A DNA stretch of 64,000 bases, taken from the NCBI RefSeq assembly GCF_900113445.1, contig NZ_FOPJ01000003.1:62001-126000 (forward strand). The letters run 5' to 3'. The translations under genes were made by a program, and so were the position numbers. Below are positions 27,630 to 38,179 of the stretch, piece by piece. The notes beneath the pieces are model-generated. The model saw only the letters and a list, made by a program, of their open reading frames with translations, was not told where the DNA came from and did no database searches. Source of the DNA: Corynebacterium spheniscorum. GTDB taxonomy: Bacteria > Actinomycetota > Actinomycetes > Mycobacteriales > Mycobacteriaceae. How positions within the stretch are numbered: the stretch's first letter is position 1; every line of letters begins with the position of its first letter.

Positions 27630-29546
27630 CTAATGCGCTGCTGGTGCCGGCGCCGGTGATGCATCTCCCGGCGGAGGTGGCGGAACTTCCCCTTCTTCCT
27701 CTGCTGGTGGAACCCCGCTGCGTAGCTTGTCCAAGTTGATGAAGAAGTTATCGGTGATAGCAACCGCCGACTCAGATCCACCGCCGCGAACAATCAAGGT
27801 CGCAAAAGCAATGTCATCTTCACGGTAGCCAGCAAACCAGGCATGCGAGCCATCATTGATTTCGGCTTCACCCGTCTTACCGCGAATAATGCCTTCCGCT
27901 TGCATCCCAGCAGCCGTGCCGTGGGTAACCACGCTGCGCATCATCTGCCGTAAATTGTCGATCACATGCTGCGGCGGTGCCCCTACTACCTCACTGACCT
28001 CTGTGGGAAGTCCATCAATGAGTTTAGGTAGCGGAGTTTTACCCGCCGCAGCGGTTGCCGCCACCAAGGCGACTCCGAAGGGGCTCACCAAATCCAGACC
28101 CTGGCCGTAACCAGCTTCGGTGCGATCCAATGGGGTTTCCCCTTCAGGAACAGAACCCGTCACGGTATCAATACCGGCAATGGTGTAGTCCACGCCAAGC
28201 CCAAATTCCTTCGCTGTGGCCTTGAGCTGGCCTGGGGCTAGATCGGTGGATACTTTGGCAAAGGTGGTGTTACAGGAACGTGCGAAGGCAGTTTCCATGG
28301 GCACCGTGCCTAAACCGAATTGGTTGTAGTTGCTCACAATGCGGCCATAAATATCCATGGTGCCGGGGCATGGGACGGGACTACCGGGATTGAGACCATG
28401 GTTTTCCATGCCCGAAGCCGCAGTAATCATCTTAAAAGTCGAGCCCGGCGGGTATTGCCCCATCAGCGCTAGCGGACCATCCTTATCAGCTTCCGCGGTT
28501 TGGGCAACGGCGAGGAGCTCACCGGTTGAAGGGCGGATCGCCACCATCATGGCTTGCATTTCTGGGCGCAGGTTCACCGCATCTTGGGCAGCCTGTTGGA
28601 CATTGCGATCCAAAGACACCCGAATCGAGGGCGCGGGTTTGGCATCGTGGTATTCCACATCATCAATCGGTGCACCATCTTGGGTGGCGATGGTGACCTT
28701 CCAGCCATTATCCCCATCAAGGCGGTCCTCCACGATCTTGACCACGCGCGACATAATATCCGGTGCGAAGTTAGGCTCCTTGGAAACAATCGCTGCTTCC
28801 GGGTTAAAGCGCACCGAAGGCAGTCCCGCTAACTCATCTTTTGTGACCGCGTATTCCTTTTCCCCTAGAAGTGCCACTGAGTAGGGTCCAGCCGAACCTT
28901 GGAAGGCACCGGCTAGTTCTTCTGGGCTGCGCTCGACCACCCGCGGGTCAGTTTGATGGGCGTGGCGCAAGGCTTCGGAGACTTTAAAAGACACCGTGGA
29001 GATATCGCGAGCATCCAGCCCCTTCGCATCTACTAAGAGGCGGTAATTAATACCCGGCTCATAGATGGACACCCCATCAGAGCTAACAATATTGGCGCGC
29101 TTAGCCGGCACGGATCGTAATTCGAGGTGCTGGTGTGCCCCTAGCCGCGGATGCATAATGGTCGGCTGCCAACGCACCCTCCATTTCTCTTTCGCCTTGG
29201 TCAGCGTCATCTGCGTTTGGTATTCCACCACGCGTTCTCGCGGCAGAATCCACTTCAAGCTATAGCGCGCGGTAGCCAGGTTCTCCCCGCCATCAACCTG
29301 CTCTAAGTTCGCCTCAAGTTTTTCAGCCTGCAAGCCCTTCTTGGTGCTCTCGATAAGCGGCAAGGCGTCCTGTGGGCGGTCAATGAGTTCTTTAATGGTG
29401 TCCTCATCGCCGCTTTCTAAGGCAGCGAGGAACTCCTTGGCAATGGGGTCAGCAGTATCTGGCTTGGGGGTGCACCCTACTAAGGTGGTGGCACCCAGCG
29501 TGCAAGCCAGCAAAAATATAAAGCCCCGGGGCCGACGAGGAGTCAT
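27630..29546 (-). CDS. Penicillin-binding lipoprotein with MecA-like N-terminal domain
   Basis: A 638-residue class B penicillin-binding protein. The N-terminus is a lipoprotein signal with TLVGC lipobox near 21-25. Residues 30-145 resemble the NTF2-like MecA_N domain; residues 150-310 form the PBP dimer domain. The transpeptidase part has S-x-x-K in GSTFKMI near 370, SCN in ARSCNTTF near 425 and KTG in RGKTGEAE near 565. Ends with a Pro/Ala-rich tail. It is the homologue of the mycobacterial PBP lipoprotein upstream of map and should cross-link peptidoglycan outside the membrane. Physiological role is inferred from the family. Confidence 0.92.
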   Translation of the reverse strand: MTPRRPRGFIFLLACTLGATTLVGCTPKPDTADPIAKEFLAALESGDEDTIKELIDRPQDALPLIESTKKGLQAEKLEANLEQVDGGENLATARYSLKWILPRERVVEYQTQMTLTKAKEKWRVRWQPTIMHPRLGAHQHLELRSVPAKRANIVSSDGVSIYEPGINYRLLVDAKGLDARDISTVSFKVSEALRHAHQTDPRVVERSPEELAGAFQGSAGPYSVALLGEKEYAVTKDELAGLPSVRFNPEAAIVSKEPNFAPDIMSRVVKIVEDRLDGDNGWKVTIATQDGAPIDDVEYHDAKPAPSIRVSLDRNVQQAAQDAVNLRPEMQAMMVAIRPSTGELLAVAQTAEADKDGPLALMGQYPPGSTFKMITAASGMENHGLNPGSPVPCPGTMDIYGRIVSNYNQFGLGTVPMETAFARSCNTTFAKVSTDLAPGQLKATAKEFGLGVDYTIAGIDTVTGSVPEGETPLDRTEAGYGQGLDLVSPFGVALVAATAAAGKTPLPKLIDGLPTEVSEVVGAPPQHVIDNLRQMMRSVVTHGTAAGMQAEGIIRGKTGEAEINDGSHAWFAGYREDDIAFATLIVRGGGSESAVAITDNFFINLDKLRSGVPPAEEEGEVPPPPPGDASPAPAPAAH

Positions 29547-29678
29547 AGTCTAAAAGTTACTACTGCTCCGCATCGACCTGGGACTTACGCGCCGAAGCAT
29601 CCGCGCCGAAGCGACTACTCCAAGGCAACCGCTCCGCGGCTCAGACACAATGCTTAAGCTCCGAACGTTTGCTGCTTT

Positions 29679-30842
29679 CTAGCCGGTGACCTTCACCTCA
29701 GGCTTAGCACCCGGGGTTTCTTCGAGGCCCTGCTCCTCTGCAATGCGCATGGCCTCTTCGATGAGGGTTTCCACAATCTGTGATTCCGGCACGGTTTTTA
29801 CGACCTCGCCCTTCACAAAGATCTGGCCCTTGCCATTACCGGAAGCCACACCAAGGTCAGCATCACGTGCTTCACCAGGGCCATTGACCACGCAGCCCAT
29901 TACGGCAACACGCAGCGGGAACTCCATGCCCTCTAGGCCAGCGGTGACCTCCTCGGCAAGGGTATAAACATCCACCTGGGCGCGACCACAGGAAGGACAA
30001 GACACAATCTCTAACTTGCGGGGACGCAGGTTCAAAGACTGTAGAATCTGGTCGCCCACCTTGATTTCTTCCACGGGGTCCGCCGAAAGCGAGACGCGAA
30101 TAGTATCGCCAATGCCCTGGGATAAAAGCGCACCAAAAGCCACAGAAGACTTAATGGTGCCCTGGAAGGCAGGACCAGCTTCGGTCACACCAAGGTGCAA
30201 CGGATAGTCGGTTTGTTCGGCGAGCTGGCGATAGGCCTCCACCATGACCACCGGGTCATTATGCTTCACCGAAATGGCGATATCGCCATAGCCGCAGTCT
30301 TCAAAAAGTCCGGCTTCCCACACCGCGGATTCCACCAGGGCTTCCGGGGTGGCCTTGCCGTACTTTTCTAGCATGCGTTTATCTAAAGATCCGGCGTTAA
30401 TACCAATGCGGATCGGGATACCGGCATCGCCGGCAGCCTTCGCTACTTCCTTCACGCGGCCATCGAACTCACGGATATTTCCGGGGTTCACACGCACAGC
30501 AGCGCAACCAGCATCAATCGCGGCGAAAATATACTTGGGCTGGAAGTGAATATCCGCAACCACCGGGATAGGTGATTTCTTCGCGATTGCCGGCAGCGCA
30601 TCAGCATCTACCGTCTTCGGGCAAGCAACACGCACAATATCGCAGCCAGTGGCCGTTAATTGGGCGATCTGCTGCAAGGTGGCATTAATGTCGTGCGTCT
30701 TGGTGGTCGTCATGGACTGGACCGAAATCGGATAATCGGAGCCCACTCCTACCGAACCGACCATAATCTGACGGGTACGGCGCCGCGGCGCCAATACTGG
30801 CGGCGGTGCATCAGGCAAACCGAGACCGATCGGGGTTGGCAC
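29679..30842 (-). CDS. ispG: 4-hydroxy-3-methylbut-2-enyl diphosphate synthase (flavodoxin/ferredoxin)
   Basis: A 387-residue IspG (GcpE), the 4Fe-4S enzyme that makes HMBPP in the non-mevalonate isoprenoid pathway. The N-terminal TIM barrel begins [14 protein letters not shown]; cluster ligands appear in [11 protein letters not shown] (two Cys, near 280) and [17 protein letters not shown] (Cys near 315) followed by the conserved Glu. GTG start with GGAG upstream. Together with Dxr two genes upstream it brackets the protease gene rip1, the same order as in mycobacteria. Confidence 0.97.
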   Translation of the reverse strand: MPTPIGLGLPDAPPPVLAPRRRTRQIMVGSVGVGSDYPISVQSMTTTKTHDINATLQQIAQLTATGCDIVRVACPKTVDADALPAIAKKSPIPVVADIHFQPKYIFAAIDAGCAAVRVNPGNIREFDGRVKEVAKAAGDAGIPIRIGINAGSLDKRMLEKYGKATPEALVESAVWEAGLFEDCGYGDIAISVKHNDPVVMVEAYRQLAEQTDYPLHLGVTEAGPAFQGTIKSSVAFGALLSQGIGDTIRVSLSADPVEEIKVGDQILQSLNLRPRKLEIVSCPSCGRAQVDVYTLAEEVTAGLEGMEFPLRVAVMGCVVNGPGEARDADLGVASGNGKGQIFVKGEVVKTVPESQIVETLIEEAMRIAEEQGLEETPGAKPEVKVTG

Positions 30843-30897
30843 GTTGACATTCTCCTAATTATTGGGTGAGGTTTTTTCTCTCCGGCTGAGTATATCC

Positions 30898-32109
30898 CTA
30901 GTGGAAGAGCCGCACCGGGTTGACCACATCCGCAATGATGATCAACCCACCCACAAGCATCAATGCCGCCGCCACAAAAGCAGTCACCGGCAACAGCGGA
31001 CCATAATCCGCCGGCCCCGCGGGAGCCAAGCCGCGGGCTTTACGCACGGCATCGCGGATCTTCTCATAAAGCACCACCGCAACATGCCCACCATCAAGCG
31101 GCGGCAGCGGCACAATATTAAAGAGCGCGAGGAAGAAATTCAGGCTCGCAAGCATCATAAAGAACATGCTCCAAGCGGAATGCTGCGCCACTTCCCCACC
31201 AATCCGGGTAGCGCCTACCACGCTGATTGGCCCATCAGCTTCGCGTTCCCCACCAAAAATGGAGCCCACCACTGCCGGAACCTTCCCCGGGAAAGCCGCC
31301 AAGCCCTTTAAGGTGGCGCTCAAAAGCTGCCCGGTGAACTGCGTGGTAGCACCCACAGCTTCCACCGGACCATAGGTTTTAATCGCATCCTTCGGCGGTG
31401 CTGAGGCAATACCAATCGCCCCACGGGTCAGCTGATTGCCTTCACTATCTAGCCGGATCACGGGGCGTACTGGCACCACGATCTCTACTTGCTGATCCCC
31501 ACGTTCAATACCCAAGGTGGCGTCTTCACCAGGTAGCTGCCATAGGCGGTCGCGTAATTCCACGAAATTAGCCACCGGTTGGCCATTAAGGCTGCGAATA
31601 ATATCGCCTGCTTGCACCCCAGCTTCAGCGGCCGGGCCGGCACCCGCACAAGGTGCCACATTTTGGGCATCCACCTGATCACTGACGCAGGTGGTCTCCC
31701 CTACCCGCGCAGATAGATCCGCATTCGGGTTCGGGATGCCCGCGGAAACCGCCAGCCCATAGATGATGCACACGCCGATGAGAATATTCATCGCCACCCC
31801 ACCTGAGAGCACTAAAATCCGCTGCCACCAGGGTTTATTCCGCATCGCATGCGGGGCTTCTTCGGCGGTGACCTCATCTTGGTTGGTCATCCCCGCAATA
31901 TCGCAAAACCCGCCTAAGGGCACGGCTTTAAGCCCATATTCGGTATGCCCCTTGCGGAAGGAAAATAAGGTGGGCCCGAATCCAATGAAGTAGCGTCGCA
32001 CCCGCATGTGGCATAGCCGCGCCACGATGAGGTGCCCGAACTCATGCAGCGCAATAGTCAGCGCAATCCCCAAGGCAAAGAGGAACGCACCTAAGGCATA
32101 TGCCGTCAC
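30898..32109 (-). CDS. rip1: Site-2 intramembrane zinc metalloprotease (Rip1/RseP family)
   Basis: A 403-residue M50 peptidase with four membrane segments. HEFGH zinc motif at about 23-27 in the first helix, a PDZ domain at about 130-220 ([17 protein letters not shown]), and the second active-site motif PLPPLDGGH near 335. Members cleave anti-sigma factors and other membrane proteins inside the bilayer; Rip1 in mycobacteria controls several anti-sigma factors and cell envelope genes. GTG start overlaps the dxr stop by four bases (GTGA). Confidence 0.95.
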   Translation of the reverse strand: MTAYALGAFLFALGIALTIALHEFGHLIVARLCHMRVRRYFIGFGPTLFSFRKGHTEYGLKAVPLGGFCDIAGMTNQDEVTAEEAPHAMRNKPWWQRILVLSGGVAMNILIGVCIIYGLAVSAGIPNPNADLSARVGETTCVSDQVDAQNVAPCAGAGPAAEAGVQAGDIIRSLNGQPVANFVELRDRLWQLPGEDATLGIERGDQQVEIVVPVRPVIRLDSEGNQLTRGAIGIASAPPKDAIKTYGPVEAVGATTQFTGQLLSATLKGLAAFPGKVPAVVGSIFGGEREADGPISVVGATRIGGEVAQHSAWSMFFMMLASLNFFLALFNIVPLPPLDGGHVAVVLYEKIRDAVRKARGLAPAGPADYGPLLPVTAFVAAALMLVGGLIIIADVVNPVRLFH

Positions 32110-33299
32110 TTAGCTTCCCTTTCGAGTTGATCAATCAACGCATTAGCTTCCCCGCGGGCCTGCTTTTCACAGGCTAAAACATCCTCAATATTCTCCGGGG
32201 ACTTCGCAGCATACGCGGCCTTATCCATCACGCGCCCAACAATGTCCACAATCTGCGGGAATTTAATTCGACCCGCCAAAAACGCTGCCGCAGCTTCCTC
32301 ATTCGCCGCGTTATATACCGCGCCATACATGCCGCCTTGCTCCGCGGCCTGGCGCGCTAAGTGCACCGCCGGGAAAGCCTCATCGTCGACCGGCTCAAAA
32401 GTCCAGGTTGAGGCCTCCCGGAAATCACATAAAGGCTGCGCATCTTTCACCCTATTCGGCCAATTCAGCGCCAAACTAATCGGCAATTTCATCGAAGGCG
32501 GCGAGGCCTGCGCAATCGTTGCCCCATCCACAAAACTCACCATGGAATGCACAATGGATTGCGGGTGCACGCTCACCGTAATATCTTCCGGCGCCAGATC
32601 AAACAGCAGGGTCGCTTCAATCAGCTCTAGGCCTTTATTAATCAGCGTGGCCGAATTCAAGGTATTCATCTGTCCCATCGACCAGGTCGGATGCTGCGCA
32701 GCTTGCTCCGGAGTTACCTCCCACATCTGCTCACGCGTCCAACCCCTAAATGGTCCCCCAGAAGCGGTCAACACAAAATGATCCACTTCCTCTCGCCGCC
32801 CGGCCCGCAAACATTGCGCCATCGCCGAATGCTCCGAATCCACCGGCACAATCTGCCCCGGCTTCGCGGTTTTCATCACCAGCTGCCCACCGGCAACCAA
32901 AGATTCCTTATTCGCCAGCGCCAGCACGCGATCAGCTTCCAGCGCCGCCATCGTCGACGCCAACCCCATGGACCCGACCAGCGCATTAAGCACCACATCG
33001 CATTCTTGGGTGCGCACTAGCTCAGCTGGGTCGCGTAATACTTCGCCCTGAAGCTCTGTCGAGATCCGGTGCGCGGCGTCGGCATCAGAGACTGCGACTT
33101 GGCTGGGGTGAAGTTTGCCGCGCCGGATTTGTTCCAACAGGAGTTCTGGTTGGCTACCGGCCGCGGCAATACCCGCAACTTCTAGGAGCTCCGGGTTGGC
33201 GTCAATAACCTCCAAGGCTTGGGTGCCAATGGAGCCAGTGGAACCGAGGATGAGCACTCGGCGGGGACGTGACGGTGTTTCGGTCTTTGAGGCGTTCAC
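32106..33299 (-). CDS. dxr: 1-deoxy-D-xylulose 5-phosphate reductoisomerase
   Basis: A 397-residue Dxr, which converts DXP to MEP with NADPH, the committing step of the MEP isoprenoid pathway. Seen: [18 protein letters not shown] at the NADPH motif, [16 protein letters not shown] and [13 protein letters not shown] with the metal-binding Asp/Glu residues, and [13 protein letters not shown] start with GAGG upstream. It is the first gene of dxr-rip1-ispG and diverges from the DUF2631 gene. Confidence 0.97.
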   Translation of the reverse strand: MNASKTETPSRPRRVLILGSTGSIGTQALEVIDANPELLEVAGIAAAGSQPELLLEQIRRGKLHPSQVAVSDADAAHRISTELQGEVLRDPAELVRTQECDVVLNALVGSMGLASTMAALEADRVLALANKESLVAGGQLVMKTAKPGQIVPVDSEHSAMAQCLRAGRREEVDHFVLTASGGPFRGWTREQMWEVTPEQAAQHPTWSMGQMNTLNSATLINKGLELIEATLLFDLAPEDITVSVHPQSIVHSMVSFVDGATIAQASPPSMKLPISLALNWPNRVKDAQPLCDFREASTWTFEPVDDEAFPAVHLARQAAEQGGMYGAVYNAANEEAAAAFLAGRIKFPQIVDIVGRVMDKAAYAAKSPENIEDVLACEKQARGEANALIDQLEREAK

Positions 33300-33471
33300 A
33301 GCACCTCATTGTTCCATGCTTCGGGCGGGGGTATTGGATAGCTCGTGTCTACTCGCACCTTGAGGGCGAATATGCCAAAATGAGGGGCAAATATTCACCC
33401 GAGAATTCTCTAGTGCTGCGTTGCTGTTTCCGCATGGCTGACAGTGCCGGAGCTGAAGAAGGAGTAAGAAC

Positions 33472-33924
33472 GTGGCTGGTTCCCACGAGATCGTTCCCGA
33501 GGTTTACAACGGGGTCTCGACGCTTGATGAGCCCTCTGCTGGTTGGGGTTGGCACGGTTTAAGCCGTAACGCCATCCAAATCAGTGGCTGGCTTTCTGTC
33601 CTTTTCCTGCTCGGCATGAACTTTGGTAACCACCATGGTCATGTTGAGACCATCTGGCTGATTGGCCTGGCTGCTCTTATTGCCGTTGGTCTGCTCATCC
33701 ACCTCTTCCAGCCCACCGCTGGTAGCCAGGTGCGCACCATCACCGGCCACAACAAGCCGGTTGGCCATGTGGAGCCCGACTGGAACTACCTGCAGGCCAC
33801 CGTCGGCGGCCCCTATGCTGAGCTCACTGATTCTCAGCTGCGCTCCCTGAACATCGACCCGGATCGCGTGAAGCACCTGCGCACCCTTCCGGAAGCTGAG
33901 CGCAAGGCCCTGAACAACCGCTAA
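33472..33924 (+). CDS. DUF2631 membrane protein
   Basis: A 150-residue protein of the actinobacterial DUF2631 family. Two hydrophobic segments, residues about 37-50 and 60-80 (IWLIGLAALIAVGLLIHLF), separated by GNHHGHVET. The remaining C-terminal half is soluble, ending PEAERKALNNR. GTG start with AAGGAG at ideal spacing. No function is known. The gene is single, diverges from dxr and converges with rlmN. Confidence 0.85.
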   Translation: MAGSHEIVPEVYNGVSTLDEPSAGWGWHGLSRNAIQISGWLSVLFLLGMNFGNHHGHVETIWLIGLAALIAVGLLIHLFQPTAGSQVRTITGHNKPVGHVEPDWNYLQATVGGPYAELTDSQLRSLNIDPDRVKHLRTLPEAERKALNNR

Positions 33925-33937
33925 ACCTTCTTCATCA

Positions 33938-33971
33938 AGCACCCGAGGCACCAAACCCCGGGTGCTTTTTC
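33938..33971 (+). terminator. Terminator of the DUF2631 gene
   Basis: AGCACCCG at 33938-33945 pairs with CGGGTGCT at 33959-33966, followed by TTTTTCC. Classic intrinsic terminator 14 bases after the stop. Confidence 0.85.
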
Positions 33972-33977
33972 CTATGC

Positions 33978-34012
33978 ATTAACCCCTCAAAAAGTTGCTT
34001 TGAGGGGTTAAT
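33978..34012 (-). terminator. Terminator of rlmN
   Basis: ATTAACCCCTCAAA at 33978-33991 pairs perfectly with TTTGAGGGGTTAAT at 33999-34012, a 14-bp stem with a 7-base loop. It lies 11 bases after the rlmN stop and back-to-back with the DUF2631 terminator. Confidence 0.8.
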
Positions 34013-34023
34013 CCTTAGTTTGA

Positions 34024-35121
34024 TTAGGCGCCTTCAGCGGCCAGCTGTCCACACGCCGCGGCGATCTCCTGGCCACGGGTATCACGAACCGTGCAAGGCA
34101 CGCCTTGAGCAATCACGCGGCGCACAAACTCATCCTGACGCTCCCTCGGGGAGGCATCCCACTTCGATCCCGGAGTGGGATTTAGGGGAATCAGGTTCAC
34201 ATGCACCAAGGGCCCTAACGCCTTGTGCAGCTTCTGCCCTAACATATCGGCGCGGAAGTCTTGGTCATTAATGTCGCGGATTAAGGCGTATTCAATACTT
34301 ACCCGGCGCCCGGAACGATCCGCATAATAACGGGCCGCATCCAATACTTCTTCCACAGACCAACGGTTATTCACCGGCACCAAGGTGTCGCGAAGCTCAT
34401 CATCTGGTGTGTGCAGAGATACCGCGAGCGTTACTGAAAGATCCTCATCGGCTAACTTGCGGATCGCAGGGGCTAGGCCCACGGTAGATACCGTCACATT
34501 GCGTTGGGAGATCCCAAAGCCATGCGGTGCAGGCGAGACAATTTGGCGTACCGCCGATACCACGCGCTTGTAATTAGCTAGCGGCTCCCCCATCCCCATG
34601 AACACCACATTGGATAAGCGTGAGCCTTCGGCAGCCATGGTGGCTGCTGCGGCACGCACCTGGTCCACGATTTCTGCGCAGGATAGGTTGCGGTTTAGCC
34701 CGCCTTGACCGGTGGCGCAGAAGGGGCACGCCATGCCGCAGCCAGCTTGGGAGGAGATGCACAAGGTGGCGCGATCCTTATAGCGCATTAAAACGGACTC
34801 AAGCAGAGTGCCGTCATGTAATTCCCATAAGGTTTTGGTGGTGGCACCATCATCGGCGGCGACGGTGCGCACGGGGGTCATCAGGACCGGGAATAAGGCA
34901 TTGGCGACTTCCTCGCGGGCTGCTTCGGGAAGGTCGGTCATGCTGCGGGGGTCCGCTTCGAATCGCCCATAGTAGTGTTTGGCGATTTGGTTGGCTCGGA
35001 ATTTCGGTAGTCCGAGGTCTTTGAGTAATTCGATGCGTTCTTCTTCGGTGTAATCAGCGAAATGTTTGGGCGGCATGCTGCGCTTAGGTGCTGCGAACTG
35101 GAGGGTGAGAGTTTCAGCCAT
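34024..35121 (-). CDS. rlmN: 23S rRNA (adenine-2503-C2)/tRNA methyltransferase RlmN
   Basis: A 365-residue radical SAM enzyme that methylates A2503 of 23S rRNA and A37 of some tRNAs. The 4Fe-4S motif is [12 protein letters not shown] (CxxxCxxC) near residue 130; [10 protein letters not shown] near 185; and a C-terminal Cys in [16 protein letters not shown] expected to form the methyl-cysteine thioether. The start at 35121 (MAETLTLQF) replaces a longer frame from 35229 that runs through the divergent promoter region of the LapA gene. Confidence 0.96.
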   Translation of the reverse strand: MAETLTLQFAAPKRSMPPKHFADYTEEERIELLKDLGLPKFRANQIAKHYYGRFEADPRSMTDLPEAAREEVANALFPVLMTPVRTVAADDGATTKTLWELHDGTLLESVLMRYKDRATLCISSQAGCGMACPFCATGQGGLNRNLSCAEIVDQVRAAAATMAAEGSRLSNVVFMGMGEPLANYKRVVSAVRQIVSPAPHGFGISQRNVTVSTVGLAPAIRKLADEDLSVTLAVSLHTPDDELRDTLVPVNNRWSVEEVLDAARYYADRSGRRVSIEYALIRDINDQDFRADMLGQKLHKALGPLVHVNLIPLNPTPGSKWDASPRERQDEFVRRVIAQGVPCTVRDTRGQEIAAACGQLAAEGA

Positions 35122-35216
35122 AATGCGGGTTATTGTCTCATGTGCTGGGGGCCAACTCGAATTGAGTAGGGGGAGGTAGTTGCCACCCCGCCTATAAACC
35201 GCGTTGAATATGAGGT

Positions 35217-35672
35217 ATGACAAACACACCTCCGCGTGATCCCCAAGAACCTTATGCCGAACCGAACCTCGCAGAACCCACTTATGCCGAGCCCACCTAT
35301 GACCCCGCAGCTAACGCTCAAACCCCGGTGACTAACCCGCCGGCAGTGCGTGAAGAGCAGCCAGTCGCCGAGCCCGCACCGGTGGAAACCACTGCCCCGG
35401 AGAAGCCGGCTAAGCCGAAGGTGAAGGGCTCGCTGGCGGGCTCCACCTGGGTGGCGATGATCGTGGGCTTATTCCTTCTCATCGCTTTGCTGGCCTTTAT
35501 TTTGCAGAACCAGCAGCCGGTGGAATTAAAGCTGTGGACCTGGGAGTTTAGCTTCCCCGCAGGTGTTGGGTTCCTGCTTGCCGCCATCGTTGGTGCCTTG
35601 ATTATGGCGCTTGTTGGTGGGGTGCGCATGCTGGAGTTGCGTCGCCAAGCGAAAAAGAATGCGCGCCGCTAA
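35217..35672 (+). CDS. LapA family (DUF1049) membrane protein
   Basis: A 151-residue protein. Residues 1-65 are Pro/Glu/Ala-rich with tandem [16 protein letters not shown] repeats, predicted cytoplasmic. Two transmembrane helices follow ([19 protein letters not shown], then [20 protein letters not shown]), with the LapA signature [19 protein letters not shown] between them. LapA/YciM partners act in lipopolysaccharide regulation in proteobacteria, but the actinobacterial role is unknown. It diverges from rlmN and converges with cdsA. Confidence 0.85.
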   Translation: MTNTPPRDPQEPYAEPNLAEPTYAEPTYDPAANAQTPVTNPPAVREEQPVAEPAPVETTAPEKPAKPKVKGSLAGSTWVAMIVGLFLLIALLAFILQNQQPVELKLWTWEFSFPAGVGFLLAAIVGALIMALVGGVRMLELRRQAKKNARR

Positions 35673-35693
35673 AACTTCAGCGACGCGCAGATC

Positions 35694-36569
35694 CTAAAAG
35701 ACTGTTTCTGCTGCCCGAGCCACGACACCGAGCAATAACCAGGTGACCATGGCTGCGGGCAGCATGCCGTCTAAGCGATCCATGAGTCCGCCGTGCCCTG
35801 GCAGCATTGCGGACATATCTTTAAGCCCTAGTTCGCGCTTGAATTGGCTTTCCACCAAGTCCCCTAAGGTGGCGCAAATAACCAACACCACGCCGAGTAC
35901 TACACCCAAAGCCCACTCATAGTGGAGCAGGAAGTGCACTGCGAGTGCACCGGTGATCATGCCGAAGACAATGGAGCCGGCGAAACCTTCCCAGGATTTC
36001 TTGGGGCTTACGGCTGGAGCCATGGGGTGCGAGCCGAACATCACGCCGGCTGCGAAACCACCCACATCGCTGGCAACCACGCAGAGGATGAAGGTGATGA
36101 TATAGGCACCGCTTACCGCTGAGTCCAAAAGCGACAGCATGGCGGCGAAGGATCCAAATAGCGGGATCCAGGTGAGCACGAAGATACCCACCGAGGTATC
36201 ACGCAGATAGTTCTTGGGGGCGGAGTGCCGGCCGTGGTGGAAAAGGCGGCCGAACATCAGCGCCAGCACACCGGTGACATAGCTAGCCACCAACCCGGAG
36301 GTGCCATAGAAAAGCGACATCCACACCATGAGTTGCCCAGCGCCAATGAGCAGCAGTCGGGGGATCACATAGCCGGCTTCCCGGAGCCTGGCGGTAACTT
36401 CCCAGGTGGCGGCAACGGCGGCAACGGCTACGAAGATATACCAGGCGAGGTATCCAGATAGCGCGGCGGCGATGACTAATCCGGCGAGCAGGGCGCCCAC
36501 ACCAATGGCAGATTTGAGGTCTCTGCCGGCTGAGTTTTTGGGCTTGGGCAGATGCTCAAGCGGTTCCAT
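35694..36569 (-). CDS. cdsA: Phosphatidate cytidylyltransferase (CDP-diglyceride synthase)
   Basis: A 291-residue polytopic membrane enzyme making CDP-diacylglycerol from phosphatidate and CTP, the branch point for phospholipids and phosphatidylinositol mannosides. Seven or eight hydrophobic segments; the family signature lies at the C-terminus as KRELGLKDMSAMLPGHGGLM then DRLDG, with SPKKSWEGFAGS before it. It follows frr after a terminator hairpin on the same strand. Confidence 0.96.
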   Translation of the reverse strand: MEPLEHLPKPKNSAGRDLKSAIGVGALLAGLVIAAALSGYLAWYIFVAVAAVAATWEVTARLREAGYVIPRLLLIGAGQLMVWMSLFYGTSGLVASYVTGVLALMFGRLFHHGRHSAPKNYLRDTSVGIFVLTWIPLFGSFAAMLSLLDSAVSGAYIITFILCVVASDVGGFAAGVMFGSHPMAPAVSPKKSWEGFAGSIVFGMITGALAVHFLLHYEWALGVVLGVVLVICATLGDLVESQFKRELGLKDMSAMLPGHGGLMDRLDGMLPAAMVTWLLLGVVARAAETVF

Positions 36570-36621
36570 GCGTGGGCGTCCCTTCAGAACTAGGTGCGGG
36601 CGTTTGTGTAGTCAACACAAA

Positions 36622-36649
36622 GACCCCAGGGTTTAGTAGCCCTGGAGTC
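36622..36649 (-). terminator. Terminator between frr and cdsA
   Basis: GACCCCAGGG at 36622-36631 pairs with CCCTGGAGTC at 36640-36649, followed on the minus strand by TTTGTGTT. Located just after the frr stop. Confidence 0.75.
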
Positions 36650-36660
36650 GTGGCTTGTGT

Positions 36661-37218
36661 CTAAACCTCGAGCAGCTCTTCTTCTTTCCTATCTACCAGC
36701 TCATCTACGGCTTTCACCTGAGTGGCAGTGATCTTGTCGAGTTCTTTTTCCGCTGCGTTGACTTCATCTTCGCCAGCATCGCCATCTTTTTGCAGCTTCT
36801 TGAGCTGATCCATGCCCTTGCGGCGGATATTTCGGATGGCGATCTTGCCGTCTTCGCCCTTGGCCTTAGCGATTTTCACCATTTCTTTGCGGCGTTCTTC
36901 GGTTAGCTGCGGGATGGTTACGCGCAGAACCTGGCCGTCGTTGGTGGGGTTCACGCCGAGGTCGGAGTTGCGGATGGCGTTTTCGATATCCCCCATGACG
37001 CTCATTTCATAGGGCTTGATGAGCAGCATGCGTGGTTCGGGTACCGAGATGGTGGCCATCTGGGTGATCGGGGTGGGAACACCGTAGTATTCGGCGATCA
37101 CGGAGTTGAACATGGCGGGGTTGGCCCGGCCGGTGCGAATAGTCGTGAGGTCCTCACGGGTGTGTTCAACGGAGGCGCTCATGCGCTCTTCCGCTTCAAA
37201 TAGGATCTCGTCGATCAT
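36661..37218 (-). CDS. frr: Ribosome recycling factor
   Basis: A 185-residue RRF, which with EF-G splits the post-termination ribosome. Full-length with the three-helix bundle elements ([20 protein letters not shown], the [15 protein letters not shown] segment and the C-terminal [15 protein letters not shown]). ATG with GGAAAG upstream. Forty-four bases after pyrH on the same strand, in the usual rpsB-tsf-pyrH-frr-cdsA order. Confidence 0.97.
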   Translation of the reverse strand: MIDEILFEAEERMSASVEHTREDLTTIRTGRANPAMFNSVIAEYYGVPTPITQMATISVPEPRMLLIKPYEMSVMGDIENAIRNSDLGVNPTNDGQVLRVTIPQLTEERRKEMVKIAKAKGEDGKIAIRNIRRKGMDQLKKLQKDGDAGEDEVNAAEKELDKITATQVKAVDELVDRKEEELLEV

Positions 37219-37262
37219 TGTGGAGTCTTTCCGTCCTCTAAGTTGCGTACGTGCTAAATCTA

Positions 37263-38009
37263 TCAGGAAGCTACCAGGGTGCCGATGTTCTCCCCGGATA
37301 CCGCCTTGGCGATGTTGCCGTCGGTGAGCAAATTAAAGACCAGAATCGGCATGTCATTGTCCATGCACAGGGAGAATGCGGTGGCATCAGCAACCTTGAG
37401 GCCCTTCTCAATGACCTCGCGGGGGGTGATGCTGTCATAGAGTTCGGCATCAGGGTTGGTGCGCGGGTCATCGGAGTACACCCCATCAACGGCCTTGGCC
37501 ATCAGCAGCACCTCGCAGCCGATTTCTAGGGCACGTTGGGCGGCGGTGGTGTCGGTGGAGAAATAGGGCATGCCCATACCTGCACCGAAGATGACTACGC
37601 GGCCTTTTTCGAGGTGGCGTACGGCTCGTAGCGGGAGGTAAGGTTCGGCGATTTGGGCCATGTTGATGGCGGTTTGGACGCGGCAGTCAACACCTTGCTG
37701 ATGAAGGAAGTCTTGGAGTGCCAGGCAATTCATGACGGTGCCGAGCATGCCCATGTAGTCGCTTCGGGCGCGGTCCATACCGCGGGTTTGGAGTTGGGCG
37801 CCGCGGAAGAAGTTGCCTCCGCCGATGACCACGGCGACTTCGGTACCGGCGTTGGAGATGTCCGCGATTTGGCGGGCTACGTTTTCTACGACGTCGGGGT
37901 CAATACCGACGTTGCCGCCGCCGAACATTTCACCACCTAGTTTGAGCATGACCCGTTTGAAGGCCGTTCTCTCAGTGGGAGTGTTGGTGGTGTTCGTGTT
38001 CTCTGACAC
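37263..38009 (-). CDS. pyrH: UMP kinase (uridylate kinase)
   Basis: A 248-residue amino-acid-kinase-fold enzyme that phosphorylates UMP to UDP. Seen: [50 protein letters not shown] and [20 protein letters not shown] start; AAGGAG lies upstream at somewhat long spacing. Normally allosterically controlled by GTP and UTP. Between tsf and frr, separated from tsf by a strong terminator. Confidence 0.97.
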   Translation of the reverse strand: MSENTNTTNTPTERTAFKRVMLKLGGEMFGGGNVGIDPDVVENVARQIADISNAGTEVAVVIGGGNFFRGAQLQTRGMDRARSDYMGMLGTVMNCLALQDFLHQQGVDCRVQTAINMAQIAEPYLPLRAVRHLEKGRVVIFGAGMGMPYFSTDTTAAQRALEIGCEVLLMAKAVDGVYSDDPRTNPDAELYDSITPREVIEKGLKVADATAFSLCMDNDMPILVFNLLTDGNIAKAVSGENIGTLVAS

Positions 38010-38133
38010 TTGGGGTGTGCTCCTTGTAGATAGAGAAAGTGTGTGGTTCTAGGTCCAACTCCAGACGGCATGATGATTGCCGGCCGCCGGGCGCGCTAAG
38101 GCGACGCTGTGCCTAACGATACCGTGAAAAAAA

Positions 38134-38157
38134 ACCCAGGGACTGTGATCCCTGGGT
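38134..38157 (-). terminator. Terminator after tsf
   Basis: ACCCAGGGA at 38134-38142 pairs perfectly with TCCCTGGGT at 38149-38157, followed on the minus strand by eight consecutive T. Strong intrinsic terminator 23 bases after tsf. Confidence 0.92.
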
Positions 38158-38179
38158 CTTGGTTCATAAGCAGTGGTGC